NCBI RefSeq assembly: GCF_000373925.1
Contig: NZ_KB892707.1
Location: 490,949-554,948 of the forward strand
Reading direction: 5' to 3'
DNA from: Actinopolymorpha alba DSM 45243
Lineage (GTDB): Bacteria; Actinomycetota; Actinomycetes; Propionibacteriales; Actinopolymorphaceae
Length of the DNA stretch: 64,000 bases
Shown: in pieces, positions 1 to 10,275 of the stretch
Layout: every line of letters begins with the position of its first letter
How positions within the stretch are numbered: the first letter of the stretch is position 1
The notes under the pieces: model-generated
Databases searched by the model: none
Told to the model about the DNA's origin: nothing
What the model saw: only the letters and a program-made list of their open reading frames with translations
Made by a program: the position numbers and the translations under genes

Positions 1-682
1 AGGCGGGGCGAGATTCTCGGCATGATCGGACCGAACGGCGCGGGCAAGACCACCTGCTTCAACGTGATGACCGGCGTCTACCGGCCGTCGTCCGGCGAGG
101 TCAGGCTGGAGGGTCGTCGCCTGGGTCGGCTCAAGCGATACCAGATCACCCGGCGCGGCATCGCCCGTACGTTCCAGAACATCCGGTTGTTCGAGGAGAT
201 GACGGCTCTGGAGAACGTCGTCGTCGGCACCGACGCACGCCACAAGACGAGCGTGGTTGGCGCGCTCGCCCGCCTTCCCCGCCACTGGCAGGAGGAACGC
301 GCGGGTGTCGAGCGCGCGATGGCGCTGCTGGAGTTCGTCGGTATCGCCGATCGGGCGGCCGACCGGGCCAAGAACCTTCCGTACGGCTACCAACGTCGGC
401 TCGAGATCGCCCGGGCGTTGGCGACGGAGCCGAAGTTGCTCTGCCTCGACGAGCCCGCCGCTGGATTCAACCCGGCCGAGAAGGATGAGCTGATGGAGCT
501 CATCCGCAGGATTCGCGACGACGGCTACACCGTCCTGCTGATCGAGCACGACATGCGGGTGGTGATGGGCGTGACCGACCGGATCGTCGTACTCGAGTTC
601 GGTAAGAAGATCGCGGAAGGAACCCCCGCGCAGGTGCGGGACGACCCGGCGGTCATCGCCGCCTATCTGGGGGTGCCCGACG

Positions 683-696
<14 letters not shown>
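1..696 (+). CDS. livG: Branched-chain amino-acid ABC transporter ATPase LivG (5' end outside window)
   Basis: Cytoplasmic ATPase of a LIV-type (HAAT) importer. The reading frame is open from base 1, so the true start lies upstream; the first ATG in view (22) falls just before the Walker A motif GPNGAGKT and cannot be the start. Also visible are the LivG-style degenerate signature LPYGYQRRLEIARAL, Walker B LLCLDEPAAGFNP and the H-loop LIEHDM. Its stop overlaps the start of livF by 14 bases, so the two are translationally coupled. The permeases LivH/LivM and the binding protein are presumably upstream. Substrate is assumed from the family; other small amides or urea are possible. Confidence 0.93.
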
Positions 697-1396
<700 letters not shown>

Positions 1397-1421
1397 CACT
1401 GCCGAGAACGGGAGCGGCCGC

Positions 1422-1976
1422 ATGCGATGCCGGACCAAGCGACTACTGATCCGGGATTTCGTGGAGGCTGACCGGGCCGCGGTAAGGGGATGGCGTTCCG
1501 ACCCTGAGGTGGTGCGCTATCTCGACCAGCCGCTCGGGACCGATCCTGACGGGTGGTTCGATGCCGTACGGCGATTCGGCGCCCAGGTGCCGCGGGTGTC
1601 GCATGACGCGGCGATCGTGCTTCGGGGCACCGACGAGGTGGTGGGCTGGATCGGCATCGGGCGGTCGGTCGACTTCCTGTCGGGCGACCACGTGGTGGGG
1701 TACGCGTTGCGCCGGGAGTCCTGGGGCAAGGGCTACATGGCCGAGGCACTCGCCGCCGTCCTCGAGTTCGGGTTCACAGAACTCGGTGCGCAGACGATCT
1801 ACGCGCAGTGCTACATCGCCAACCACGCGTCGGCGCGGGTCATGGAGAAGGCCGGCATGAAGCCCGCCGGTCAGGCGGTCTCGGCTGATCCCTCCCTGGG
1901 CGAGAGCGTCCGGTACGTCGCGGTCCGGGGTGAGTGGCGACAGCCGGGCCGGCGGAGGTTCGGGCGTGTGGGCTGA
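1422..1976 (+). CDS. GNAT-family N-acetyltransferase (RimJ/RimL type)
   Basis: 184-residue acetyl-CoA-dependent transferase of the Acetyltransf_3 group. It opens with the typical RLLIRDFVEADRAAVRGW strand-helix and has the acetyl-CoA pyrophosphate loop in RRESWGKGYMAEAL near residue 95, followed by YIANHASARVMEKAGM, the usual end of the fold. The start is the ATG at 1422, 25 bases after livF. Substrate cannot be predicted; RimJ/RimL relatives acetylate protein N-termini but many act on small molecules. Confidence 0.85.
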   Translation: MRCRTKRLLIRDFVEADRAAVRGWRSDPEVVRYLDQPLGTDPDGWFDAVRRFGAQVPRVSHDAAIVLRGTDEVVGWIGIGRSVDFLSGDHVVGYALRRESWGKGYMAEALAAVLEFGFTELGAQTIYAQCYIANHASARVMEKAGMKPAGQAVSADPSLGESVRYVAVRGEWRQPGRRRFGRVG

Positions 1977-2074
1977 TCAGCGTGGGCCGATCAGCCGTGG
2001 GCCACTTCGCCAACACCAGATCTGGCGCGGAAACCGACGGGCGCCCGGTGGCGTCGGCCCGCTACGCTTGGTCG

Positions 2075-2343
2075 CACAAGGCATTGACCCGGCTATCACC
2101 GGTGAGCCTCCGGAAGAACCGGACCTTCCAAGCATTCGCCCACAAGGTCCTCAGTAGAACCGGACGGGTCCGGCCCGTCACAGCCGGCCAACGAGCGGGT
2201 CCGCTCGCGGCTGACCTCACGGTCAGCGGCGGCGGATCAAGCGAGGTGGTACCGCGGGCGGAGCATTGCAGGCGATGCGCCGCTCGTCCTCGCACGGCAG
2301 ATCCATCCGATCCCGCAGCGACCGAGGACGAGCGAGCCCCACG
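2075..2343 (+). promoter_or_regulatory. Translational (class II) T-box riboswitch upstream of ileS
   Basis: Leader that senses uncharged tRNA-Ile. A -10-like TACGCT (2063-2068) would start transcription near 2075. The Stem I region holds an Ile codon ATC (2095-2097) as candidate specifier. The T-box core GAGGTGGTACCGCGG is at 2242-2256. Antisequestrator: 2241-2246 pairs with 2288-2293, bulge TGGTACC at 2247-2253 contains the TGGN that pairs with the tRNA NCCA end, then 2254-2261 pairs with 2280-2287 (two G-U) and GCAT/ATGC at 2263-2266/2275-2278. Competing sequestrator: 2282-2292 is a perfect 11-bp complement of 2323-2333, which contains the GAGGA Shine-Dalgarno candidate. No oligo-U terminator, so control is at translation. 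Confidence 0.93.
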
Positions 2344-5300
2344 ATGACGTACCCCCGACACCGCGATGACGACGCGCGCGTTCCCGCTTCTCCGTCGTTT
2401 CCCGATCTCGAGCATGAGGTGCTCGACTACTGGGAGGCGGACAAGACCTTCCAGGCGAGCATTGACCAGCGCGAGGCCGGCCCGCAGGGGTCGAACGAGT
2501 TCGTCTTCTACGACGGCCCGCCGTTCGCCAACGGTCTGCCGCACTATGGCCACCTTCTGACCGGCTACGTCAAGGACCTGGTGCCGCGCTACCAGACGAT
2601 GCGCGGACGCCGGGTCGAACGCCGCTTCGGCTGGGACTGCCACGGACTCCCCGCCGAGGTCGAGGCCGAACGCGAGCTCGGCATCACCGCCAAGCGGGAG
2701 ATCCTCGACCTGGGCGTCGATCGGTTCAACCAGGTGTGCCGGACGTCGGTGTTGCGCTACACCGCCGAGTGGGAGCGGTACGTCAACCGGCAGGCCCGCT
2801 GGGTGGACTTCGACAACGACTACAAGACGCTCGACCTGTCCTACATGGAGAGCGTGCAGTGGGCGTTCAAGACGTTGTACGACAAGGGGTTGGTGTACGA
2901 GGGCTTCCGGGTCCTGCCGTACTGCTGGCGGTGTGAGACACCGCTGTCCAACACCGAGACCCGGATGGATGACGTCTACCGCGACCGGCACGACCCGGCG
3001 ATCACGGTCGCCTTCGAGCTGGAGACGGGGGAGAAGCTGCTGGTCTGGACGACCACTCCCTGGACGTTGCCGTCCAACCTCGCGGTCGCGGTCGGCCCCG
3101 ACATCGACTACGCCGTCGTCGAGAAGGACGGCGTGCGGTACATCCTGGGCGAGGCCCGGCTGGCGGCGTACGCCAACGAACTCGTCGACGCCGAGCGGGT
3201 CGGAACCCTTCGGGGCAGCGAGCTGGTCGGCCGCCGCTACGCCCCGCTGTTCGACTTCCTCGCGGACACACCCAACGCCTTCCAGGTGCTTGGTGCCGCC
3301 TTCGTGACCACCGAGGACGGCACCGGCGTCGTGCACCTGGCGCCGGCGTTCGGTGAGGACGACCAGGCGACCTGCGATCTCGCCGACATCCCGACGATCG
3401 TGACGGTCGACGACCACACCCGCTTCACGTCGCTGGTGCCGGCGTACGAAGGACTCCAGGTCTTCGAGGCCAACAAGCCGGTCATCCGCGACCTCAAGGA
3501 GCGCGGCGTTCTGGTACGCCACGACACCTACACCCACAGCTACCCGCACTGCTGGCGGTGCGACACGCCCCTGGTCTACAAGGCGGTCGGGAGCTGGTTC
3601 GTGGAGGTGACGAAGTTCAGGGACCGCATGGTCGAGCTCAACCAGCAGATCAGCTGGACGCCGGAGCACGTCAAGGACGGGTCGTTCGGGAAGTGGCTGT
3701 CGAACGCGCGCGACTGGTCGATCAGCCGGAACCGCTTCTGGGGTTCACCGATCCCGGTGTGGAAGTCCGACGATCCGGCGTACCCGCGGGTCGATGTCTA
3801 CGGCTCACTGGATGAGATCGAGCGCGATTTCGGCGTACGCCCGACCGACCTGCACCGGCCCACGATCGATGACCTGACGCGGCCGAACCCCGACGACCCG
3901 ACCGGCCGCTCCACGATGCGGCGGGTGCCGGAGGTGTTGGACTGCTGGTTCGAGTCGGGGTCGATGTCGTTCGCCCAGGTGCATTACCCGTTCGAGAACA
4001 CCGAGTGGTTCGAGCATCACTACCCGGGTGACTTCATCGTCGAGTACGTCCCGCAGGTGCGCGGGTGGTTCTACACCCTGCACGTGCTCGCGACCGCGTT
4101 GTTCGACCGGCCGGCGTTCCGCAACTGCGTCGTACACGGCAACATCCTCGGCGACGACGGCCGCAAGATGAGCAAGAGCCTGCGCAACTACCCGGACGTC
4201 TTCGAGATGTTCGACATGTATGGCTCCGACGCTATCCGCTGGTCCTTGATGGCGTCGCCGGTGCTGCGCGGCGGCGATCTCTCGGTGACCGAATCTCTGA
4301 TCCGCGACAGCGTGCGGCAGGCGATCAACCCGCTGTGGAATGCCTTCTACTTCTTCACGCTCTACACGAACGCCGAGTCCGCGGTGGCTCGGTGGCGTAC
4401 GGATTCGACGCACGTGCTGGACCGCTACGTGTTGGCGAAACTCCACGACACGGTGGCCGCGACGACCGACGCGCTCGACGCGTACGACATCTCGCGCGCG
4501 TGTACGGCGGTGCGGTCGTTCCTCGACGTGCTGACCAACTGGTACGTCCGGCGTTCGCGGGAGCGGTTCTGGTCCGGCGACCAGGACGCGTTCGACACGC
4601 TCTACACCGTCCTCGAGGTCCTCACGCGGACCGCGGCGCCGCTGCTCCCGCTGGTGACCGAGGAAGTGTGGCGCGGGCTCACCGGCGAGCGCTCGGTGCA
4701 CCTTGCCGACTGGCCCTCGCTCGAGGACCTGCCGGCGGATCCCGACCTCGTGGCGGCGATGGACGGCGTACGCGACGTGTGCTCGGTGGCGCTGGCACTC
4801 CGAAAGGCGAAGGGGCTGCGGGTACGCCTGCCGCTGGCGGCCCTGACGGTGGCCGCGCCGGACGCCGGATCGCTCGCGCCGTTCGTGGATCTCATCCGCG
4901 ACGAGGTGAACGTCAAGGCGGTCGTGCTCGAGGACGAGGTCGCGGCGCACTGTCAACGCGTCCTTTCGGTGGTGCCACGCGCGTTGGGACCGCGCCTCGG
5001 CAAGGACGTCCAGCGGGTGATCCGTGCCGTGAAGGGGGGCGAATGGTCGGTGTCGGACGAAGGAGTCGTGGCGGGCGGAGTCCCGTTGCTGGAGGGGGAG
5101 TACGAGCTACGGCTGGTCCCGACGGACGCGGACTCCTCGACCGCGCTGCCCGGCGACGTCGGCGTGGTGGTCCTCGACACGGAGGTCACCCCGGAGCTGG
5201 CCGCCGAAGGTACGGCCCGGGACGTGATCCGGGCGGTCCAGCAGGCCCGCCGCGACGCTGGTCTCGACGTGTCTGACCGGATCGGGCTCGTGGTGTCCTC

Positions 5301-5463
5301 ACCGGATGCGGAGGTGCGGGCCGCCGTCGAGGCGCACCGAGACCTGGTCACGGGGGAGACCTTGACGGAGGAGCTGACCTTCGGCGACCTGCCGGGCGAG
5401 GGCGCTCCGGTCGAGGTGGGCGACGGCTTCTCCGTCCGCGTGTCCGTCCGTGGGCTCCAGTGA
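2344..5463 (+). CDS. ileS: Isoleucyl-tRNA synthetase
   Basis: Class Ia aminoacyl-tRNA synthetase charging tRNA-Ile, 1039 residues, normal for the actinobacterial (eukaryote-like, IleS2-type) enzyme. HIGH motif appears as HYGH in [14 protein letters not shown] near residue 66; KMSKS is exact at residues 608-612. The editing (CP1) domain lies between them, with [11 protein letters not shown] near residue 235. The frame is open further upstream into the T-box leader, but the real start is the ATG at 2344 just after the sequestrator hairpin. Regulated by the T-box at 2075-2343. Confidence 0.97.
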   Translation: MTYPRHRDDDARVPASPSFPDLEHEVLDYWEADKTFQASIDQREAGPQGSNEFVFYDGPPFANGLPHYGHLLTGYVKDLVPRYQTMRGRRVERRFGWDCHGLPAEVEAERELGITAKREILDLGVDRFNQVCRTSVLRYTAEWERYVNRQARWVDFDNDYKTLDLSYMESVQWAFKTLYDKGLVYEGFRVLPYCWRCETPLSNTETRMDDVYRDRHDPAITVAFELETGEKLLVWTTTPWTLPSNLAVAVGPDIDYAVVEKDGVRYILGEARLAAYANELVDAERVGTLRGSELVGRRYAPLFDFLADTPNAFQVLGAAFVTTEDGTGVVHLAPAFGEDDQATCDLADIPTIVTVDDHTRFTSLVPAYEGLQVFEANKPVIRDLKERGVLVRHDTYTHSYPHCWRCDTPLVYKAVGSWFVEVTKFRDRMVELNQQISWTPEHVKDGSFGKWLSNARDWSISRNRFWGSPIPVWKSDDPAYPRVDVYGSLDEIERDFGVRPTDLHRPTIDDLTRPNPDDPTGRSTMRRVPEVLDCWFESGSMSFAQVHYPFENTEWFEHHYPGDFIVEYVPQVRGWFYTLHVLATALFDRPAFRNCVVHGNILGDDGRKMSKSLRNYPDVFEMFDMYGSDAIRWSLMASPVLRGGDLSVTESLIRDSVRQAINPLWNAFYFFTLYTNAESAVARWRTDSTHVLDRYVLAKLHDTVAATTDALDAYDISRACTAVRSFLDVLTNWYVRRSRERFWSGDQDAFDTLYTVLEVLTRTAAPLLPLVTEEVWRGLTGERSVHLADWPSLEDLPADPDLVAAMDGVRDVCSVALALRKAKGLRVRLPLAALTVAAPDAGSLAPFVDLIRDEVNVKAVVLEDEVAAHCQRVLSVVPRALGPRLGKDVQRVIRAVKGGEWSVSDEGVVAGGVPLLEGEYELRLVPTDADSSTALPGDVGVVVLDTEVTPELAAEGTARDVIRAVQQARRDAGLDVSDRIGLVVSSPDAEVRAAVEAHRDLVTGETLTEELTFGDLPGEGAPVEVGDGFSVRVSVRGLQ

Positions 5464-5504
5464 CGCGGCGGCACTGACACGACCGTGGTGCCCGCGGCGC
5501 GCCC

Positions 5505-5609
5505 AGGGCCCAAAATGATCACGTATACGTGGTCATTACCCGCTTCGCATGGTGCCGATGTCATGTGAGGCAGGCAATGACCACGTATACGTGATCATTC
5601 AGGGGCCCT
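5505..5609. terminator. Long inverted repeat between convergent genes, probable bidirectional terminator
   Basis: Bases 5514-5537 are a perfect 24-base reverse complement of 5576-5599, with a 38-base loop. Flanking AGGGCCC (5505-5511) and GGGCCCT (5603-5609) extend the stem. Each arm is itself nearly palindromic around CACGTATACGTG, so each could form its own hairpin or cruciform. It sits exactly between the ends of ileS (plus) and the VOC gene (minus). There is no U-tract, so an intrinsic terminator is inferred from position and stem strength; a protein-binding role for the paired palindromes is possible. Confidence 0.6.
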
Positions 5610-6370
5610 CACGTCGGTGGCAGGAGGCCGGTGACCGGATCGCGGGACGTGACGCAGTACTCGCGGCCGACGGGATCCCGCAAGGTCACCCACGAGGCGG
5701 TACGCCCCACCACCGTCGCGCCAAGCTGCTCGTGCCGGCGTACCTCCGCTTCGACGTCGTCGCAGGCCAGGTCGACGTGCGCCCGGACCGGTTGCCCTGG
5801 CTCGGAGGTGTCGAGGCGTTGCAGGAGCAGGCGGAACGGCATCCCCGCCGGACGCTGAAGGTATTCGAACTCCGGGCGGGACCCAGGTCGTCGCTCCCAG
5901 CCGGTGAACGCCGCCCAGAATTCCACCTCGCGGTCGAGGGCACCGGCAGGTATGTCGAGGCAGATCTGGTCGACCAGACTGCGATGTCCGTCGGTCCACC
6001 GGAGGGGCACGGGACGCTCGTGCTCCCCGTGGTGTGTGACGACACAGAACGCCAGGCCGCCCGGGGAGGCCAACACCACAAGGGTGTTCTGGTCGGCCAC
6101 GATCGTGGCGCCCAGCTTGACCGCGCGCGCCACCTCCGCCCGCACCGCATGGGAATGAACATCGAGGTGGCAGCGGGCGGGCCCGTCACACACGTCCTGC
6201 ACCCGAAGGAACGCGCAACCCTGCTCGGGCAGCAAGGTCGCGAACTCCTCCCGCTCACCTCGCCACGAAGACAAGCCTGACCGGGTCACGCCTCGCCAGA
6301 AGGCGAGCCCCGCCTCGCGGTCGGAGTCGTACGGAGAATCCAGGAAGACGGTCAGCCACCGAATGGTCAT
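5609..6370 (-). CDS. VOC / glyoxalase-like domain protein (two tandem modules)
   Basis: 253 residues forming two vicinal-oxygen-chelate modules, about residues 1-120 and 130-250. The first ends with LVVLASPGGLAFCVV and the second with WVTLRDPVGREYCVTSR, the typical last strands with the V-x-L-x-D/S-P-x-G-x-x-Y/F-C pattern of the Glyoxalase_6 group. Metal ligands are not obvious in both halves, so enzymatic activity is uncertain; related proteins are often annotated as bleomycin-resistance-like. Transcribed toward ileS; the start at 6370 has a weak -10-like GACACT seven bases upstream. Confidence 0.8.
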   Translation of the reverse strand: MTIRWLTVFLDSPYDSDREAGLAFWRGVTRSGLSSWRGEREEFATLLPEQGCAFLRVQDVCDGPARCHLDVHSHAVRAEVARAVKLGATIVADQNTLVVLASPGGLAFCVVTHHGEHERPVPLRWTDGHRSLVDQICLDIPAGALDREVEFWAAFTGWERRPGSRPEFEYLQRPAGMPFRLLLQRLDTSEPGQPVRAHVDLACDDVEAEVRRHEQLGATVVGRTASWVTLRDPVGREYCVTSRDPVTGLLPPT

Positions 6371-6424
6371 CCCACCAGTGTCGCGAACCCGCCGGGGCGG
6401 CTCGGGATGTCGGTAAGGCCGGCA

Positions 6425-6817
6425 TCAGGTGGCCGGGCGAAGGTGGCAGGTCAGCCTGACCGTGCACACGCGCCGGTCCTCCTCGTCGGTGATCACCACG
6501 TCGTACGTCGCCGTCGTACGCCCGCGATGGATCGGTGTCGCGACACCGCGGACGACGCCGCTCCGGACAGCCCGGTGATGCGTCGCGTTGAGGTCGACGC
6601 CGAGCGCCACCCGGTCAGGTCGGGCGTACAACGTCGCCGCGATCGACGCGAGGCTCTCAGCAAGGACGCACGACGCGCCGCCGTGAAGGAGGCCGAACGG
6701 TTGGGTGTTGCCCTCGACCGGCATGGTGCCGACGCACCGGTCCGGTGAGGCCTCGAGGATCGTGATCCCGAGCCGCTCGTGGATCGGGGCCTGGGGCAGG
6801 TCCACTCCGTCTGTCAC
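6425..6817 (-). CDS. Hotdog-fold thioesterase (PaaI family)
   Basis: 130-residue acyl-CoA thioesterase-like protein. Shows the PaaI signature PFGLLHGGASCVLAESLAS near residues 40-57, where HGG and the following acidic residue form the active site, then VALGVDLNATHHRAVRSG and the closing strands. The GTG start at 6817 follows a good Shine-Dalgarno, GAGAGGAG. Lies 54 bases upstream of the VOC gene on the same strand, possibly cotranscribed. Substrate unknown; aryl- or acyl-CoA hydrolysis is expected from the family. Confidence 0.86.
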   Translation of the reverse strand: MTDGVDLPQAPIHERLGITILEASPDRCVGTMPVEGNTQPFGLLHGGASCVLAESLASIAATLYARPDRVALGVDLNATHHRAVRSGVVRGVATPIHRGRTTATYDVVITDEEDRRVCTVRLTCHLRPAT

Positions 6818-6938
6818 CGTCCGCTCCTCTCGTCATCGCCAGCCAGTCGACCGTAGACCGTCCCGGTCGACCACGTGGCATCCGCACGTCCCGGCGCACG
6901 TCCGGCGCACGGTGCGTGGCCTTGTCGGTGAGGGCTAC

Positions 6939-6944
6939 TAGAGT
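6939..6944 (+). promoter_or_regulatory. -10 element TAGAGT of polA (leaderless)
   Basis: TAGAGT ends 8 bases before the GTG start at 6952, so transcription would begin at or next to the start codon. The same spacing recurs at several genes in this window. Confidence 0.6.
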
Positions 6945-6951
6945 CACGTGC

Positions 6952-9693
6952 GTGGTAGCCGACGACGCCCCCCGCACCGACCCGACCGTCGACCCGTCCG
7001 CCGAGGCGGGTGAGCGCCCGCGCCTGTTGCTGCTCGACGGCCACTCGCTGGCCTATCGGGCGTGGTTCGCGCTCCCGGCGGAGAATTTCTCCACCAAGAC
7101 CGGTCAGACGACCAACGCCGTCTATGGCTTCACGTCGATGTTGATCAACATGATCCGCGACGAGGAGCCCACCCACCTGGCGGTGGCGTTCGACGTCGGT
7201 AGGAAGACCTTCCGGGCTGAGGCGTTCGCCGAATACAAGGCAAATCGGCAGAAGACGCCCGACGAGTTCCGCAGCCAGCTGCCGCTGATCAAGGAAGTGC
7301 TCGACGCGCTCCGCATCCCCTACGTCGAGGCCGAGGGCTACGAAGCCGACGACGTGATCGCCACGCTGGGCAGGCAGGGCGTCGATCTCGGCTATGACGT
7401 TCTCGTGGTCTCCGGCGACCGTGACACCTTCCAGCTCGTCTCCGACCAGCTCACCGTGATCTACCCGACCAGGGGTGTCTCGGAGGTCGCCCGGATCACG
7501 CCCGCCGAGGTCGAGAAGCGCTACACCATCGGGCCCGAGCGCTACCCCGACCTCGCCGCGCTGGTGGGTGAGACCAGCGACAACCTTCCCGGTGTGCCCG
7601 GGGTCGGCCCCAAGACCGCGGCCAAGTGGATCAACCAGTACGGCTCTCTGGACGACCTCGTCGCCCGGGTCGACGAGGTGAAGGGCAAGGCTGGTGACTC
7701 ACTCCGGGCCCACCTCGGCCAGGTCCTCCAAAACCGCCAGCTCAACGAGCTGGTGAGCGACCTCAGCCTGCCGGTCCAGCCGGTCGATCTCCTCCGGCAC
7801 CCGTGGGATCGCGACGCCGTCCACCAGGTGTTCGACGCGCTGGAGTTCCGGGTGCTGCGTGACCGGCTCTTCGCCACCCTGCACGCGCCCGAGCCGGAGG
7901 CGGAGGAGGGTTTCGAGGTCGCCGGCGAGCGGCTTGCGCCCGACCAGCTGAGCGGCTGGCTCGAGCAGCACGCCAAGGGCGACGGTGAGTACGTCCGCAC
8001 CGGCCTTCACGTCCAGGGCAGCTGGGGCCGCGGCACGGGCGATGTGATCGGGCTGGCGCTCGCGTCCTCTGACGGTGCCGCCGCGTGGGTCGACCCGACC
8101 GAGCTGTCACCCGACGACGAGAAGGCGTTGACCGACTGGCTCGGTGACGCCCGATACGAGAAGGCGCTCCACGACGCCAAGGGCCCGACGCTGGCGCTGG
8201 CGGCACGAGGTTGGACGCTCCGCGGTGTCACCAGCGACACCGCCCTGTCGGCCTACCTTGTGCGCCCCGACCAGCGTTCGTACGACCTGGGCGACCTGAC
8301 CCTGCGCTACCTTCGCCGCGAGCTGCGCTCGGAGGAGCCGGCGAACGGCCAGCTCAGCCTGGAGGGCGTGGACGACAGCGGCGGGATCGCCGAGCACGCC
8401 ATGGTGGCGGCCCGAGCGGTCATCGACCTCGCCACGGCCCTCGACAAGGAGTTGGGCGACCGCGGTGGTGCGCGCCTGCTCGAGGAGGTCGAGCTTCCGC
8501 TCGTCGACGTTCTCGGCGGGATGGAGCGGGTCGGCATCTGCGTCGACGTCGACCGGCTCTCCGATCTCGAGTCGCACTTCGCCGGTCAGGTCAAGCAGGC
8601 CGCCGACGAGGCTTACCGCGTGATCGACGAGGAGATCAACCTTGGTTCGCCCAAGCAGCTCCAGGTGGTGCTCTTCGAGAAGCTCGGCATGCCCAAGACG
8701 AAGCGCACCAAGACCGGCTACACGACCGACGCGGAGGCGTTGCAGCAGCTCTACGACCAGACCGAGCATCCCTTCCTCGCCCATCTCCTCGCGCACCGTG
8801 ACGCGTCGAAGCTCCGGTCCACGGTCGAGGGGCTGCTCAAGACGGTCGCCGTTGACGGGCGCATCCACACGACGTTCAACCAGACCATCGCGGCGACCGG
8901 GCGGCTGTCGTCCACCGACCCCAACCTCCAGAACATCCCGATCCGCACGGAGGAGGGGCGCCGGATCCGCGAGGCCTTCGTGGTCGGGCCGGGCTACGAC
9001 TGCCTGCTGACCGCCGACTACAGCCAGATCGAGATGCGGATCATGGCGCACCTCTCCCACGACGAAGGGCTGATCGAGGCGTTCCACTCGGGAGAGGACT
9101 TCCACGCCGCCACGGCGTCGCGGGTGTTCGCGGTGCCCGCCACCGAAGTGACCAACGAGATGCGGGCCAAGATCAAGGCGATGAACTACGGCCTCGCCTA
9201 TGGCCTCTCGGCATACGGCCTGTCCCAGCAGCTGCGGATCGACGTGGCCGAAGCCCGCGAACTCATGGAAGAGTACTTCGAGCGGTTCGGTGGCGTACGC
9301 GACTACCTCCGCGGCGTGGTCGACGCGGCCCGCAAGACCGGCTACACCGAGACGATCCTGGGTCGCCGCCGCTACCTCCCCGACCTCACCAGCGACAACC
9401 GCCAGCGTCGCGAGATGGCCGAACGCATGGCGCTGAACGCGCCGATCCAGGGTTCGGCGGCCGACATCATCAAGGTCGCGATGCTCGGTGTCGACCGGGC
9501 ACTGCGGGAGGCGAAGCTCACGTCGCGGATGCTCCTCCAGGTCCACGACGAACTCGTGCTGGAAGTGGCGCCAGGCGAGCACGACCAGTTGGAGCAGTTG
9601 GTACGCCAGCAGATGGCCGCGGCCGCCGAGCTCACCGTGCCGCTCGACGTCTCCGTGGGTGAGGGCCGCACCTGGCACGAGGCCGGGCACTAG
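6952..9693 (+). CDS. polA: DNA polymerase I
   Basis: Repair and Okazaki-fragment polymerase, about 913 residues. N-terminal 5' nuclease (residues about 20-310, LLLLDGHSLAYRAW, EGYEADDVIATL, VSGDRDTFQL); central 3'-5' exonuclease-like domain without the catalytic DxE motif, so no proofreading is expected, as in mycobacterial PolA; C-terminal polymerase with motif A DYSQIEMRIMAHLS (catalytic Asp 689), O-helix RAKIKAMNYGLAYG and motif C QVHDELVLE (Asp 866). An in-frame GTG at 6916 exists, but the TAGAGT at 6939 favours a leaderless start at 6952. Confidence 0.96.
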   Translation: MVADDAPRTDPTVDPSAEAGERPRLLLLDGHSLAYRAWFALPAENFSTKTGQTTNAVYGFTSMLINMIRDEEPTHLAVAFDVGRKTFRAEAFAEYKANRQKTPDEFRSQLPLIKEVLDALRIPYVEAEGYEADDVIATLGRQGVDLGYDVLVVSGDRDTFQLVSDQLTVIYPTRGVSEVARITPAEVEKRYTIGPERYPDLAALVGETSDNLPGVPGVGPKTAAKWINQYGSLDDLVARVDEVKGKAGDSLRAHLGQVLQNRQLNELVSDLSLPVQPVDLLRHPWDRDAVHQVFDALEFRVLRDRLFATLHAPEPEAEEGFEVAGERLAPDQLSGWLEQHAKGDGEYVRTGLHVQGSWGRGTGDVIGLALASSDGAAAWVDPTELSPDDEKALTDWLGDARYEKALHDAKGPTLALAARGWTLRGVTSDTALSAYLVRPDQRSYDLGDLTLRYLRRELRSEEPANGQLSLEGVDDSGGIAEHAMVAARAVIDLATALDKELGDRGGARLLEEVELPLVDVLGGMERVGICVDVDRLSDLESHFAGQVKQAADEAYRVIDEEINLGSPKQLQVVLFEKLGMPKTKRTKTGYTTDAEALQQLYDQTEHPFLAHLLAHRDASKLRSTVEGLLKTVAVDGRIHTTFNQTIAATGRLSSTDPNLQNIPIRTEEGRRIREAFVVGPGYDCLLTADYSQIEMRIMAHLSHDEGLIEAFHSGEDFHAATASRVFAVPATEVTNEMRAKIKAMNYGLAYGLSAYGLSQQLRIDVAEARELMEEYFERFGGVRDYLRGVVDAARKTGYTETILGRRRYLPDLTSDNRQRREMAERMALNAPIQGSAADIIKVAMLGVDRALREAKLTSRMLLQVHDELVLEVAPGEHDQLEQLVRQQMAAAAELTVPLDVSVGEGRTWHEAGH

Positions 9694-9705
9694 GGCGTGT
9701 TTCCG

Positions 9706-9752
9706 TGATCGTGAAGGATATTCATCGCGATATGACGAATCCTTCACGATCA
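9706..9752. terminator. Hairpin after polA, probable terminator
   Basis: TGATCGTGAAGGAT (9706-9719) pairs perfectly with 9739-9752 across a 19-base loop, starting 12 bases after the polA stop. No clear U-tract. The GATCGTGAA arm resembles the stem after the M18 gene at 21591-21637. Confidence 0.6.
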
Positions 9753-9900
9753 TCGGGTGCCCGAGGATGCCTATTCAAAACTCTTGGTCTGGCGTCTGTT
9801 CGACGCTGGACGGCCTGAGCTGGCGAGGCGGGATAGTTCGCGTGGGTGCACTTGCTGTACTTACGCGAAGTCAGGCCCGTCTATGGCTCTGCGCTTGGAT

Positions 9901-9974
9901 GAAGTTGATCAACGGTCCGCAAATCGGGCGCCCCCCGCGGAGGGAGTCCGAATTCGGGACCGTTGATCAACTTC
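9901..9974. repeat. 18-bp perfect inverted repeat
   Basis: Bases 9901-9918 (GAAGTTGATCAACGGTCC) are the exact reverse complement of 9957-9974. The 38-base loop contains a further partial match (AAATCGG with CCGAATT). Each arm contains the small palindrome GTTGATCAAC. Function unknown. Confidence 0.75.
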
Positions 9975-10094
9975 GCGCCAATAACTCCAGAAACCGCGCC
10001 CCGGAAGATGAATAAGGTTTATGGCGAAACCCCCGACTATCCCGATGCTGAGAAATCAGGCCGTCGGTGGCTTCCTGCTCACGGGCCAGGTCGC

Positions 10095-10198
10095 TCGTAT
10101 CCCAGATCGCGAGCGGATCTGAAGACGTCCAGAATCGAACCATGAGTTGATGCCCAGTTCCGTGTGAAAACTGGCATCAACTCAAGGTTCAACGAGCA
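10095..10198. repeat. Dispersed structured element, copy A
   Basis: Aligns over its whole length with copy B at 21939-22043. The main stem is GAGTTGATGCCCAGTT (10144-10159) with 10169-10183, extended by GAACC (10135-10139 region) with GGTTC at 10186-10190. Shared unpaired blocks include GCGGA-CTGAAG, CCCAGTTCC and CGAGCAC. No coding potential. Confidence 0.65.
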
Positions 10199-10275
10199 CC
10201 GTATCCGTCCGCCGCGGTGGCCGTCCGCGCCTCGGGAGGTCCGGGCTGATCGCCAACGCGAACAGCCAGCTCATC

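Larger units (their letters stand above)
9694..10275. other. Non-coding region of hairpins between polA and tctA
   Basis: 582 bases without a credible gene. Short open frames at 9757-9966 and 9963-10145 have no ribosome-binding site, and the known hairpins run through them. Contents: a 14-bp hairpin (9706-9752), an 18-bp perfect inverted repeat (9901-9974) and copy A of a roughly 105-base dispersed element (10095-10198). It lies between polA (plus) and tctA (minus), whose 3' ends face each other. Confidence 0.7.

Noticed and set aside
2062..3669. Long antisense open frame over ileS (535 codons)
   Set aside because: Arises from GC-rich codon bias of ileS; no start signal, composition unlike real proteins.
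8107..9753. Antisense open frame over polA (548 codons)
   Set aside because: Mirror of a confirmed gene; Arg/His/Gly-rich translation.
9757..10145. Two short plus-strand open frames after polA
   Set aside because: No ribosome-binding sites and they cross hairpin arms and the dispersed element.
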